Positions 25,262 to 37,110 are shown, counted from the stretch's first letter. The stretch is DNA of 64,000 bases from Poa pratensis (GCA_947311845.1 CAMZMU010000012.1:5420192-5484191), one strand, 5' to 3'. Notes: generated from the letters alone by a model not told the origin. Program-made: numbers and translations.

Positions 25262-26887
25262 GTGACACCTGAAACACCTGAAACATCTGAGATAACTGAA
25301 ACACCTGAATCTTCTATTATTGAAAATGTTGAGTCTGAATTAGAAGATAATGAATATTGTGATGATGAACATGAAACTTCTTCTGAGGAAGAGGATGCAT
25401 TTACTATGGTTTTTATGGATTCGAATTTTGATAAATTGGATAAACTTGATAGCTATAAAAATTCTCCTCTTGATGATTATTTCCCTGTTGCTGAGAAAAT
25501 GAATGCTCCAGATATTAAAATTAAAGACAAAGATTATGAGTTTAGTGTTGATCCTGAAATAATTGAAAAAGCTGAGAAGTATAAGTTTTATGGGAGAGAC
25601 AATGAGTTCCCTTTTGAACACATTGCTGATTTGCATGATTTATCTGTGTTATTTGGTAAAGATGAAATCCACCAACGCTATTATTTCTTAAAGTTGTTTC
25701 CTTTTACTTTGGGAGGAAATGCTAAAACTTGGTATAATCGTTTAGAACCTGGATGTATTACTAGCAAGGAGGAATGCTTGCAGGTATTTTATAATAAATA
25801 TTTCCCTGCTGATAAGATTCATGGTTTAACTATTGAGATTAGCAACTTTTCACAAACAGAGAAGGAGGATTTACCCCAAGCTTGGGGAAGGTACAGTAAG
25901 ATGGTTAGGAAATGTCCTACCCATGGTTTCAAGAATAATGAAATACTTGATATATTTTACAATGGACTAACTGAAAATACAAGAGGCTATCTTGATAGTA
26001 TTGCAGGTAGTGTTTTCAGGGAAAGGACCGTTGATGAAGCAACTGAGTTATTGGAAACTATCTCTAAGGATATGAAAGAGAAGGAAATTAAAACCTCTCA
26101 TCTTAAGGAATTATCTGAAATGGGTGTTAAACTTCCTATTGATCGACCATGTTTTCCAATCCCAGTCAATGCTATAAGCTCTTTGGAAGGTAATGAAAAG
26201 GTAACACCTCCTATTGATGTATCATATGTTAATGATTTTGCTTATCATAATAAACCTGAAGAGCATGATATTAGAATGAATATGATGGAAAACTCTCATA
26301 AAATTAAATTCCTTCGTGAAAATATAAATGCTAGTGTGGGAGAAGTTAGAAGAATTGTTAAACACTGTGAAATGATGAATAATCAAATTGAACAAATGGT
26401 TTCTCTTCAAAATCAATTGTATGAAAATCTTATTGAGAAGAAACAGGTTTGTGGGGTTAGTACTAGAGGTGGTGCAAGTACTCAGGACCCTGACTATCCT
26501 GAAAACCATCCCAAGAGAAAAGAGCAAGAGGCTCTCAAAAGGAAATCTTCTGCAGGAAAATCTCCCAATGGAAACAAAGGCATTGATGATTCTCAAGAAC
26601 AAGACAATGATATTTCTATTTCTGATGCTGAGACCGAAGATGATAATGTTGAAGAAGAGGAATCATCTCCACCTGAAGAAGATCAACATGAAGTTGAAAA
26701 TATTGCAGAACCTGAACCTCCTGAAAAGGAAGACCCTCAACCATCTACTGAGAAGAACAAAAAGAAGAATCATCCAAATCCACAAAAAGGTAAAGAGAGG
26801 GATCCATGGGTACAAAGACCCATACCATATCCCCAAGAGGTAATGAAATCTTTGGATGATGCTAGGTTTGAGAATTTTTTGAGTTGA
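25262..26887 (+). CDS. gag polyprotein of retrotransposon A
   Basis: An open frame of 541 codons. An acidic, Thr/Glu-rich N-terminus precedes a retrotransposon gag domain at about residues 140-280 (LGGNAKTWYNRLEPGCI, QAWGRYSKMVRKCPTHGF). A long charged, low-complexity region rich in Glu, Lys and Pro follows. There is no zinc knuckle. The frame opens with GTG at 25262; a likely native ATG at 25230 lies in another frame and meets a stop at 25263-25265, so the start is uncertain and a break here is possible. The frame ends at TGA 26885-26887, overlapping the protease frame. Confidence 0.8.
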   Translation: MTPETPETSEITETPESSIIENVESELEDNEYCDDEHETSSEEEDAFTMVFMDSNFDKLDKLDSYKNSPLDDYFPVAEKMNAPDIKIKDKDYEFSVDPEIIEKAEKYKFYGRDNEFPFEHIADLHDLSVLFGKDEIHQRYYFLKLFPFTLGGNAKTWYNRLEPGCITSKEECLQVFYNKYFPADKIHGLTIEISNFSQTEKEDLPQAWGRYSKMVRKCPTHGFKNNEILDIFYNGLTENTRGYLDSIAGSVFRERTVDEATELLETISKDMKEKEIKTSHLKELSEMGVKLPIDRPCFPIPVNAISSLEGNEKVTPPIDVSYVNDFAYHNKPEEHDIRMNMMENSHKIKFLRENINASVGEVRRIVKHCEMMNNQIEQMVSLQNQLYENLIEKKQVCGVSTRGGASTQDPDYPENHPKRKEQEALKRKSSAGKSPNGNKGIDDSQEQDNDISISDAETEDDNVEEEESSPPEEDQHEVENIAEPEPPEKEDPQPSTEKNKKKNHPNPQKGKERDPWVQRPIPYPQEVMKSLDDARFENFLS

Positions 26888-27594
26888 TTAAAAATTTATG
26901 TTTGCAAATTCCTCTTGTTGATGCTATTAAAATTCCTCCATACTCAAAATATATGAAAGATATTGTCACTAATAAAAGGAAGATACCTAATGATGCAATT
27001 ACTGCTATGCTTGCTGATTATTCATTTGAAGGAAAATTGCCTGAAAAGCGTGGAGATCCTGGTATTCCGACTATTCCTTGTCGTATTAAAGAAACTTATG
27101 TGAAATATGCACTATGTGATTTAGGAGCTGGTGTTAGTGTTATGCCTTTTTCTTTATATAAGAAACTTAACCTAAACAAATTGGTTCCAACTGAAGTTTC
27201 ATTGCAAATGGCTGATAAATCAACTGCTAAACCTATAGGTATATGTGAGGATGTTCCTATCTCTATTGCTAATGTGTTAATTCCTACAGACTTTGTTATA
27301 TTAGAAATGCCTGAGGATGATAATCTATCTATTATTCTTGGAAGACCCTTTTTAAACACTGCAGGAGCTGTGATAAATTGCACTGAGAGCAAAGTGACAT
27401 TTAATGTAAAAGGAAATGAGCATACTATCTATTTTCCCAAGAAGAATGCTGTTACAGTGATAAACAAGAGTGTGAATTCTATTCAAAGAAATACTATTAT
27501 GATTGGAAGCTTTGAAATTGCACTACCACCTCCTGCACCAAAGTATGCTACCTTGATGATTGGAACTATTCCAATCAAATATGAGGTATCTTGA
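26884..27594 (+). CDS. Retrotransposon aspartic protease region of element A
   Basis: An open frame of 236 codons directly continues the gag homology in the +1 frame. The retropepsin-like core is visible: CDLGAGVSVMPFSLYKKL (active-site Asp in D-x-G-A) and later IILGRPFLNTAGAVI. In related elements gag and protease usually lie in one frame, so the break at about 26880 may be a single missing base. The frame ends before any reverse transcriptase sequence. Confidence 0.8.
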   Translation: MIKNLCLQIPLVDAIKIPPYSKYMKDIVTNKRKIPNDAITAMLADYSFEGKLPEKRGDPGIPTIPCRIKETYVKYALCDLGAGVSVMPFSLYKKLNLNKLVPTEVSLQMADKSTAKPIGICEDVPISIANVLIPTDFVILEMPEDDNLSIILGRPFLNTAGAVINCTESKVTFNVKGNEHTIYFPKKNAVTVINKSVNSIQRNTIMIGSFEIALPPPAPKYATLMIGTIPIKYEVS

Positions 27595-28518
27595 AACTCT
27601 TCTTTATATATATAAGAATCATGTATTATATCTTTTGCATATTATTAATGAGACTTGATCAACCTCATTACTAATGTGGAAATGATGAAAACTTGATTCC
27701 CATAAAAATTTGTATTGCATTTTAATTTTATTTATCTTAGAATTTTAGAGTATATGCATAATCATAATTATTTCAGAGTTCAGAAATTCCAGAATATGAA
27801 GTTTGAAAAATTCTCTTTAGAAAATTGTCTCTGAAAATTCCAGAAAAATTTGGAGGTAAGTTATTTAACCAGAGGGACCATCTGCCAGAAGTGGGACACC
27901 AGGAGGCCACCAGGGACCAAAATGGGGTGTCCCACGCGGCCAGATTCCTTGGCCGCGTGGGACCCACCAACTTTGTCCCCAGGTGGTGTTAGGTGAGTGT
28001 CCTGTGCCCATCTCCTTCCCCTCGACAGAAAACCACTTCCAGGTATTTTTCCCAAATTTTCCCGAGCTCGTTCTTCCTGCTATCCTTGGATCTCCAAGTT
28101 TAGGGCAGATTTTTCAAATCTGTTTGGTGGGATTGCTCCTTGGTATGTGACTCCTCCACCCATCCAATTATTTTTTGTTCTTGTGCCTCATGTATGAAGT
28201 ATTTTGCTGCACTAGGTGTCACCTAATATGCTTGAGAAATCCATGGATTTAAGTTTTCTAGTTGATATGGATGCATGATATTGATGTGGAGACTAGTTAT
28301 GGATGGCTCAATGTTGTTTTAGAGTGCTACATCTTAATTTTTGTTGAATATTATTTATGGGCAGCAAGGTACCATGATGAACAAAGGCAAGGCATTGCTT
28401 GGGATGAGCTCAAGACCGAGGAGAAGAGCATCTAAAGTCTCCCTTAATTATGATGACAACCATCTTTGGGAGGATGATGCAGTTTTTGTGGGGAGAAGCT
28501 GAAGATCCATACAACTAG
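27595..28518 (+). other. Non-coding spacer of element A with an internal hairpin
   Basis: No ORF or reverse transcriptase motif is present. A GC-rich inverted repeat at 27930-27965 (CCCACGCGGCCAGATTCC then GGCCGCGTGGGACCC) closely copies the hairpin in the LTRs of A and B, so this spacer may include an old LTR piece. Confidence 0.6.
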
Positions 28519-29472
28519 ATGGCAAGACCCCATGTTCTTGAGCAGTGGGGGATAAAAGAAGACTTCGACACCTTCGCCAATGCAACTGGTTTGCTTGAGT
28601 TTGCCCAAAATCCACGAGGTACATACGAGGAACTCTCGCGAGAATTCCTCTCCACATTCAGGTTTGAGGGCCCTGAGATCTACAAGCACAGTAAGAAGAG
28701 TAAGGCACCCACTCCTACCTTTGTTTGTAAATTTACTATGAGGGGGGAGCGCCTTGTTATGTCTTTGGAGGAGTTTTGCAAAGCTATTGGTGTGGAAAAC
28801 AGGGGTAGTTGGGATGAAACCCGTGCTGACTCCAACCAGGAGCTTGTTGCATTTTGGCACTCTATTTCTGTTAACTCTCATGATAGATTGAATAGGGGTA
28901 AATTTACTCATATACAGCACCCAAGTTTGAGATACTTTGCGTTGTTCCTTGCAAGAGGATTTCTTGCTAGAGACAACAATTCTGCTTGCACGGGACCAAT
29001 GGTTTATTTACTTAAATGTGCAAAAGAAAACACCACATGTGGGTATAACTTGGGAGTCATTCTTGCTAGATCCTTGCATACGGCTGTGAGTAGAAATATT
29101 ACTGATCAAACCCCTATTTATGCTGGTGCTATTGCTACTTTAGTGTATGAATACATTAAAGATGAAAGAGGTTATGGTGATAACATGGGTACTCCTGTGA
29201 TAGAGTCCAATTTACTCGATTTTGCTTTGACTACCCGTATGGATATAAGTGTGATGCATGGGGATCATTATTGGTATAACTATTTGAGTACTAATGGACA
29301 AAGAGTGCCCATTAGGCTCCCCCGTGCTGACCTTTTTGACAGGAGTACCGGAAAATGGATTGTGGAAGAGATGCCGCCTCAAGAGGAGCCCCAAGACTCA
29401 GGAATGCAAGGCTACCCATATGGTTACTTCCCTGGAGGTGGAAGTGGATACAACTACTACCCGGGATACTAG
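28519..29472 (+). CDS. ATHILA ORF1-type protein of element A
   Basis: An intact ATG-started frame of 317 codons: MARPHVLEQWGIKEDFDTFA near the start, PTFVCKFTMRGERLVMSL at about residues 67-84, a Gly/Tyr-rich tail (YPYGYFPGGGSGYNYYPGY) and stop TAG. This resembles the ATHILA ORF-1 family of plant Ty3/gypsy elements, whose function is unknown (recalled; needs a profile search). It lies downstream of the protease in the position of the extra ORF seen in Athila elements. Its intactness contrasts with the absent pol genes. Confidence 0.65.
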   Translation: MARPHVLEQWGIKEDFDTFANATGLLEFAQNPRGTYEELSREFLSTFRFEGPEIYKHSKKSKAPTPTFVCKFTMRGERLVMSLEEFCKAIGVENRGSWDETRADSNQELVAFWHSISVNSHDRLNRGKFTHIQHPSLRYFALFLARGFLARDNNSACTGPMVYLLKCAKENTTCGYNLGVILARSLHTAVSRNITDQTPIYAGAIATLVYEYIKDERGYGDNMGTPVIESNLLDFALTTRMDISVMHGDHYWYNYLSTNGQRVPIRLPRADLFDRSTGKWIVEEMPPQEEPQDSGMQGYPYGYFPGGGSGYNYYPGY

Positions 29473-31096
29473 CTTGATCGCAAGCTTGGGGGAGTACCTC
29501 TCTCCCTTTCCATTCATTGTGTTATATCACTGTTATCTTGTTATGTTTTAGTTTCTTGTTCTAAAATCACAAAAACACAAAAAGATTTCATTTGTTTCTT
29601 TTGTTTAGTTACTTCTGGACATTTACTTTATGCATCTTAAAACTAAAAAGAACAAAAACATTTTCGTTTTATTGAATCCAAAGTGAAAACGGAGGTGCAG
29701 GAATTGCTGAAATCTGCTCACTGTTCTATTTTTCATATTTTCTCTGTAACTCCGAATGAGCTAAAATTTTAACCACTACTGCAACTTTTCATAACCTACA
29801 CACCCGTAAATTATGAGATTTTTCTGAGGTGTCTAGGTAGGGTAAAAACAGTACTGTATGCAGTAACATTTTATGGCAGATTTGAGTTTTTATTGCGCAG
29901 TTCAAATTGGGAGAGAGAACAACAATGATGAGTTGATGTGCATGAAGTGGATGAAAGGTATGACACCTTTGCCGTGCTTATGTGGACTTTTTAATAACAG
30001 CAAGTGCGCACATCATAGTTTCTTTAACATCTAGGGAAGTGGTAGCAAATGTTTATCTTCTCCGTGTTCTAGTATGTTATATTATGATGCAAGTGAGATA
30101 ATATGTAGCGACAACACTTGGATGTGAGTTGAGTAATTGTGGCTCTAAACAAAGGTCTACGCATCCCATTGTGCTTGGTAAACTTGTGGTTGGGAGTTAA
30201 CTTAAATGTGCTGACACATGGAAAGCTTTCAACATTGCACTAAATTATATTTAGTTGATATCATGTACCTTTGTTTATGGATGCTTATCATGTGCGAAAT
30301 AAATGTGGAAACTTAGTAAGTTTGAGGAGTAGGAATAATTGGCTAGAGAGACGCCTGAACCGCCAACCTAAGCCATGCATCATTCATGGTGGAAATTTAC
30401 AGCGTACCATAGTGAACATTCAGTGATGCACATCATAATAAAAAGCTACACAAATAGTAAATAAAAGAGTGCTGAGATTGTTCATTGTCTGTTTGTCTTG
30501 TCGTTTGGACATGGGCTTGTTCCATGTCTTGGGACAAGAGGTACCCCAGTTGACGCACTTGATGACGCTTTTATTACTTGCAATGACTGCAAAACTCGAA
30601 CTTGCCTAGTGACCCGAGTTGAGTAGCACGTGGTGTAGGTACTCGTATTCACGGGGCATGAGACTTTCAACCTCTAGTTGGTCAAGCATATGAGTCATAA
30701 TAGGGAACACCAAATGGTTTGATAAAACTGAGAGCAAGGTTGTAAGCATAATGAGTTCATTAGTCAATAAAAGAAAGAATCAAAAGATCTCAAAAATCTT
30801 GTCTTGATTCAATTAAAAGCGATGCAAGAACCTTTGTTTATTTCTACAGTTGGGCAAACTCATCCAAGTATTGACACTTCATGATATTTCTCTTGCAACA
30901 TGTATAAATGCTTTAACACTGATTAGATATACCTTTGCTAGCATTTTGTTATTTGTTATGGAAATTATGTTTTGAATACTTGTTGGTATTAAACGGTGTT
31001 ACATATGCAATGCAAAGTTCTTGTCAAAGACTTTTATCGCTTCTGCACTATGTTTGAGTTGTTCGAGGACAAACAACGAGCTAAGCTTGGGGGAGT
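29473..31096 (+). other. Non-coding 3' internal region of element A
   Basis: AT-rich, no coding region, ending in the polypurine tract before the 3' LTR. CTTGGGGGAG phrases at 29486 and 31086 are tract-like. Confidence 0.7.
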
Positions 31097-32460
31097 TGAT
31101 GCACCTAAAATGCATCTACTTTTCCAAGCACTTTGCTTCATAATTTGCTCTGGAATCTTCCCATATTTGAATAAACCTGCTGAATCTTACGCTGTTTTTA
31201 GCAAAGTCTCGTTTCTGGTTATTTTTGCAGGAAATTAAATCGGGGAAAAATACCACGTCATTTTTTATGGAAAAAGAGGACAACGTGCAAAAGGATGGAC
31301 ACGAGGAAGCGCCGGAGGCCCAAAAGGGCGGGCCCCACGCGGCCAGATTTTTGGGCCGCGTGGGCCCACCTAACTGGAGCCTCGGGCGCCGCCTCTCCTT
31401 CGGCTTTTCGCGTACCCCCTCATATATACGAAAAAGTGGGTGCCCTAGGAGGAAGAGAGCTTTCGCGAAACACACCGCCGCCGCCACCACGATCTTCGTT
31501 TTCGGAGACAGATTGCTCCAGGATTTCTCCTCCGGTGGAGGGATCCGGAGACCGTCTTCACTGCCATCTTCACCGCCTTCATCTCCATCGACCATGAGCT
31601 CCCTCTCCATCACCATGTGTGAGTAGTCCGCTGTAGGCATGTGAGGTGGATGGGGATTGGATGAGATTGATCATGTAATGATACCCATTGTTCGAGATCT
31701 TAGGGGTTTATCTTGAGGATATTTTTGTATTGTGTTGATGCACTTATGCTATACTTAATGCTTGTTACTAGGGCCCGAGTGGCATGATTTCAGTACTGAA
31801 CTTATTTTGCTTCATCATATAATTGAGTTTGGTATTTATCTGCAAAGTGTATCACCTGCTATTATGTTGAACCTGCGAACCCTAAAAGTGACAGTATAGG
31901 GAAAACAAGGGGAGATGTTTTAGTTTGAGGATTCTATGTGTTCATGAAGTGTTAATGCGTTGTTCCGAGCTATTCGAAAGGGTAGACCTTAATTACCTGT
32001 AGTTCCAAGTTAGCCCCGGTGAAATGGGCAGGTAGGACAATAGATGTTGTGCAAATTCTCTTGGTTAGTACGCACAAATAATTATGGAACACATACCTAC
32101 ATATATCGGAGTTAGAGATAAGTCCCATTGCTATTTATATCTTATTATATGATCAATCTTATTCATGCAACACCCCGCTATCACCTCATGCCTACGTTTT
32201 AAATCTCTGAGTTACACTTTCACTTTTCCGGTGAAAACTGGGAAACCCTTGTTCACTACTGCTGTTCTATTTGCTACTTGAATCATACTAGTGCCATCAC
32301 TATCACTGCTGCAAATTTATTGATATACAGGTGTGGTTGAGAGTGACGCCTCAATTGCCAAAGTCTTATTGGTATTCTTATGTTCCCATCGTGTCAAACT
32401 ATAAATTTGGGTAATACTTCCCAACGAAGATTTCAGCGATCCCCTATACTTGTGGGCATC
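31097..32460 (+). repeat. 3' LTR of retrotransposon A (last base displaced)
   Basis: It matches 23629-24980 and ends GGGCATC. The expected final A is absent at 32461, where solo LTR B begins. The equivalent base is at 34195, just before the AATAC duplication. Confidence 0.88.
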
Positions 32461-34189
32461 TGATGCATGTAAAATGCATACATGAACTTTGCACTTTAAT
32501 TGCTTATATTCCAATCATATTTGCATCATATAAGGGTTATATCAATGTTTTATCATGATTTTGGGAATACTTCATAGTTTTCCCATTTATTTGGAATTAA
32601 CCCTGCACAGGCAGAAAACCCTAGTTTTGTATTTTAATGTTTCAGGGACCCAAACGTCAACGAAATCACCTGGAAATTTACGGGCGTCAATATTTGGAAG
32701 GAAGAAGGACTACGGAAAAAGGAAGCAAGCAAACGGAGGCCCGAGGGCCAAACGAGCATGGCCCACGCGGCCAGAGTACCAGGCCGCGTGGGACCCACCC
32801 GTTTGGGCCTCGTGGCTCCGTTGCCGTCGATCTTCGCTCCACCGCCTTCGTCTTGACCTAAAAACGCCTATAAAAAAGGTCCCCTGTCGTTCTCTGGAAG
32901 GAGCGCCGCAGAAACACAGAAACACCGAAACGGAGATCAGGAGCTGCAGATTGGAGGGGGAAAACTCCGGCGGGGCGCTGCCGGCGTGGTCTCCACCTTC
33001 TCCATCGACTTCTCCACCGTCTCCATGATGAAGAGGGAGTAGTCCACCTCTGGACTATGGGTTTGTGGAAGTAACTTATGTATCTCCTCTCTTGAGCTTC
33101 ACTAATTAGTACCGTATGAGCTGCTGAACATGATTACGGTCACCGTTGTAATACCTTTGTGGTGGATCTTTATGAGTTAATATATGTTTGAGATTGCAAT
33201 GTTTGTTTCAGTTGTGAGTATAGATGCATATTATGTACCCCGTTCTTGTCTACTTGTTTTGATCAAGCATGTTTATGAGAGCGTGTGAGGGGGAACGTGT
33301 GCATTAGTTGGAGTAACGGGGGGTGGCTAGTGCAGTGAACGTGAGAGAAAGTTCTGCGATCCACTTTGGTATCTTTACCTTACTTTGTTACCTCACTAGG
33401 GATAAACTAAAATACCATGCTACTGGGGATGTGGGCGTGACCATTGCCACTACTCCATGACTAGATCTAGCATGTTCTTATTTTCACTTCATGTCATGAT
33501 ACTTATTGCTATACTCTGAGTTATCTTAATTACTGAGGTGTTATGATTTAGTTCGCATCTTGGTGGAGTATAAGAGAGGTTAATAACCAAAAGATCTCTA
33601 TGTTAGGACGTGATGCCCATATATCTAAGTAACTTGTTATCAAACCCTGTGTTGCAATCTCATATGTTAACTTTGTGTGTTCCATTGTCTACCACTTTAT
33701 TAAGAGAGAGTGCATTTGTGAAACCATGAACCCCAGTCCATTTTTAATCATAAGAAACACCTTTCCAACACTATATTCCACTTTTATATTTTCAGCCATC
33801 ATTAAATCCGAAAATACAAAAATAATTTTCATCTTGCATACATCATTTAAAAAACCCAAAAATATCATTTACCATTGCATCCACCATCATTGCATATTTA
33901 TTTCCTGTTTGCATTGCATAACTATCCTGATATCATTCTTACACTTTGTGCTTGACAACCACAGGTGAGGTTGAGGACCAAAACATCTAACCTTGTTTTG
34001 TAGGTAACCAAAAGAAGGATAAGAAGATAAATCTACCACTTCAGATTCCCCGAGAGTTCGATATTAAACCCTCGAGTCACCCCTCGTGGGGAAAACTGTC
34101 TTCCACTATACTATACACTCTGCACTTGGAGTCTCAACCTAAATCCCGTTATTTGTGCAGGCATCAAGACTTGCTCTTCGGGATCATCA
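32461..34189 (+). mobile_element. Solo LTR B inserted at the 3' end of element A
   Basis: 1729 bp beginning TGATGCATG and ending ATCATCA. The flanking 5-mers are GCATC (32456-32460) and ACATC (34190-34194), one mismatch. It has the shared GC-rich hairpin (32761-32798) and a TATAAAA at 32869. It has no internal region and no second copy. An alternative end at GGCATCA 34166 was considered, but only the 34189 end explains both duplications. Confidence 0.75.
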
Positions 34190-34485
34190 ACATCGAATAC
34201 CTTTTACTTAGAATCTATTGCTTTATGAGTTAACTCTTATGGAAACTCTTTGATGCTTGTCTCGAAAGTACTATTCATGATTTTTTTTGCTTATATGATT
34301 CAGTTGTTTGCTCATTATCTACTTGCTAGCAAACTATAGACCATTGACCTGGATCACTTTATTCATAACATGTGCTTTACAATACTATTTGATCAAGATT
34401 ATGATGGTAGCATGTCACCTCAGAAATTATTTTGTTTTTATCGTTTTACCTACTCGAGGACGAGTAGAACTAAGCTTGGGATGCT

Positions 34486-35995
34486 TGATACGTCTCAAAC
34501 GTATCTATAATTTCTGAGGTTCCATGCTTATATTATACCAATTGTCACATGTTTTATATACACTTTATATCATATTATGACATTTATTGGGACTAACCTA
34601 CTAATAGTTGCCAAAGTGCACAATGTTCTTGTTTTACACTTTAATGTGTAGGAATTATCAAAATTGGGCAAAGGAAACCTTGTTGGAGTCGAATCGGGAC
34701 CTTCCTGAAATCTGTCTGAAAACGTTTTTCGGAGATTGTCACGTACCGGACAGAAGACGACGTCAAACATAAAAAGTCTAGTCGCGAAAGTTGCGGGGAA
34801 TTTTCTACCAATCGATCTGGACTTAAAATTCGCCTAATTCCGAGTTCGGACGCTCCAGATATCGCCGCTTTACTGAAACCCTAAAGGAGATGACGGGAAT
34901 CCGAGAGCATATATAAGGAGAGGAAACCTAACTCGTGGGGAGGCCCCATACCACGAATTTTCCTCCTCCCAGACAGCCGTCTTGGGGAGGAGAACCTCCT
35001 CCATAGCAGCACCATCTCCAAGGGCCGCCGCCGCCACCGCGCCGTGGCTGCCGCCGGCCTCCGCCTCCACTCCGAGCTGCACCTCTCCATCAATCTCCTC
35101 ATCGCCATGACCATGCGTGAGTAGTTTCCCTCGGGGCTGAGGGCTCATGCCGGTAGCTATGTGGTTTATCTCTCTCTCCCATGGTGTGATCTTTATGTGA
35201 TGATGAGCTTTGTAATCTAGTTGAATCCATAGATGTTACTCTTCATTATCTTATATGCTACTTGAGTGGTTTTATTAATGTAAACTCCGGAGTCACCTTT
35301 ATCCCACGGTGCGAAGTTGACAGTGTGCGCACCGTGTGTGGCACTTAGGCTAAAGATTACAGGAATACTTATCATGAGTTATTATTTGTGTTGGATGTCT
35401 CTATGAAATTGTGGTGTTTGTCTAGTACTATTTTAGGGCGCTCAAGTTGACAGTGTGGGGTTCCCTAGATGTGAAATGCGACTTTAAGGTGTGCTTTTAT
35501 AGCCCTACGCAGTGGATTGGTGTTCGTTATCCAACGAGAGAATAATTCAGAGTAGCATAGTGAAGAAGAAATATTTATGTATTCAATTATATTATTATTG
35601 TTGAGAGTGTCCACTAGTGAAAGTATGATCCCTATGACTTGTTTCTAAGCATTGAAACACCGTTTACAACCAGTTCTGCTGCACTTTTGCTTGCTGCCAT
35701 TTTTATTTCAGATTGCAATTACCACTTATAATCATCCATATCAGTTGTATTTTAATATCTCTTCGCCGAACTAGTTCAACTATACATCTGACAAGTGTAT
35801 TAGGTGTGTTGGGGACACAAGAGACTTCTTGTATCTTAATTGCAGGGTTGCTTGAGAGGGATATCTTTAACCTCTACCTCCTGAGTTCGATAAACCTTGG
35901 GTGATTCACTTAAGGGAAACTTGCTGCTGTTCTACAAAGCTCTGCACTTGGAGGCCCAACACCGTCTACAAGAATAGAATCGTGCATAGACATCA
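34486..35995 (+). repeat. 3' LTR of retrotransposon C
   Basis: 1510 bp, matching 18801-20327, followed by the target duplication GTCCA at 35996-36000. Confidence 0.9.
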
Positions 35996-36000
35996 GTCCA

Positions 36001-37110
36001 CATGTTTCAAAGGTTGTAGATATACAATTAAATGACTATGAGTGTTGTATGTGGGTTCACATGTCCTAAATGTATTATATCAAGATGGCTACAGAGATAC
36101 AAGATGGCTACGGAGAAACGGTCAATGTCCCCGCCCCCGCTGCCGATGTGAAGGTCCATATCAGTAACGGAGGTGATAACCGTCACCGATGAGGACGAAT
36201 TTTGGCAACGGTTATTCACTTTGTTCTGTTGTCGTATAGTCGACATCATCAGTTACAAAGATCATGGTCCACTTGTTTGCACTGTGATTTTTCGTCGCTT
36301 AACTCATATTGTTTCCATAGAGGGGTTTCCGATGTGTCGTTCTGTACTTTTGAGGAGTATTGCATGTGGGTCCACATGTTACAAATGTGGTAGCTATACA
36401 ACTATATTTCTATGAGTGTTCCATTGGGTCCACATGTCTCATATGTGCTAGGTCAACATGGTTTGGGGTGTTGCATGTGGTTCCACATGTCCCAACGTTG
36501 ATATATACATACCTATATGATATAGTAGACATCTGGGCCGACATGCACCAAACATATACAACTCGACCTAGCACATATGTGACATGTGGACCCACATGCA
36601 ACACTCGTAGCCATCTTGTTTTATACTTACCAATTTTGGGACATGTGGACCCACATGCAATAACACTCCTAGTAATATATGTTTACATGTTCTTTGATCC
36701 ACATGATAGTTCTAAGTCAAGCTGTCTAGGACTGGTGCATGTGGGTCTACATTTTTATTAGGTTATATAGGTGTGTATCTACCACCTTCGAGACAAGTGG
36801 ACCCACATGAAACACCCATAACCATTTTGATATGAGACATTTAGGACATATGGACGCACATAAAACACTCATAAATATCTAGTTGTATATCTACCACCTT
36901 TGCAATATTTGGACACACATGTAACACTTCTAACTATGTTGCATGTTGTGGGACCACATTATAGTTTTAGGTCAAGTTGTTTAGGTTAGAACATGTTGTC
37001 CAGATATCTAGTAGGTCATATAGATATGTATGTACCACATTTGGGACATGTGGACCCACATGCAACACCCCTAACCATGTCGACCTAGCACATATGAGAC
37101 ATGTGGACCC
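36001..37110. repeat. CATGTGGGTCCACAT repeat region, right of retrotransposon C
   Basis: It continues the left region (18440-18800). Units at 36355-36535 are in plus orientation and units at 36550-37110 are mostly reversed, giving a turning point near 36540. A unique stretch at 36085-36350 (CAAGATGGCTACAGAGATAC and following) may be a separate insertion. Confidence 0.65.

Larger units (their letters stand above)
23629..34195 (+). mobile_element. Retrotransposon A, Athila-like, non-autonomous, with 5-bp TSD
   Basis: The 5' LTR is 23629-24981 and the 3' LTR is 31097-32460 plus its final base at 34195. The target duplication AATAC is at 23624-23628 and 34196-34200. The LTRs start TGATGCACC, end GGGCATCA (last base changed on the right), and are about 98% identical by eye; the 3' copy has a 12-nt duplication near 31560. 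The tRNA-Asp primer site is at 24992-25009 and the polypurine tract AAGCTTGGGGGAG at 31083-31095. Coding content is gag, an aspartic protease and a separate Athila-type ORF. No reverse transcriptase, RNase H or integrase was found, so it would need proteins from another element. Without solo LTR B it is about 8.8 kb. Confidence 0.9.
18801..35995 (+). mobile_element. Retrotransposon C, Athila-like, non-autonomous, with 5-bp TSD
   Basis: LTRs at 18801-20327 and 34486-35995 both begin TGATACGTCTCAAA and end GACATCA or AGACATCA. The target duplication GTCCA is at 18796-18800 and 35996-36000. The primer site TGGCGCCGTTGCCGGGGA at 20338-20355 complements the 3' end of tRNA-Asp. The polypurine tract is just before 34486 (AAGCTTGGGA). 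The LTRs are about 98% identical by eye; the right one lacks an 18-nt CCGCCG-rich unit. The internal part has only fragments of gag-like sequence and no RT or integrase. Element A interrupts it, and without A it would be about 6.6 kb. Confidence 0.88.

Noticed and set aside
32461..34166. Ending solo LTR B at GGCATCA 34166
   Set aside because: No target duplication results, and 29 bases before A's AATAC duplication stay unexplained. The end at 34189 explains both.
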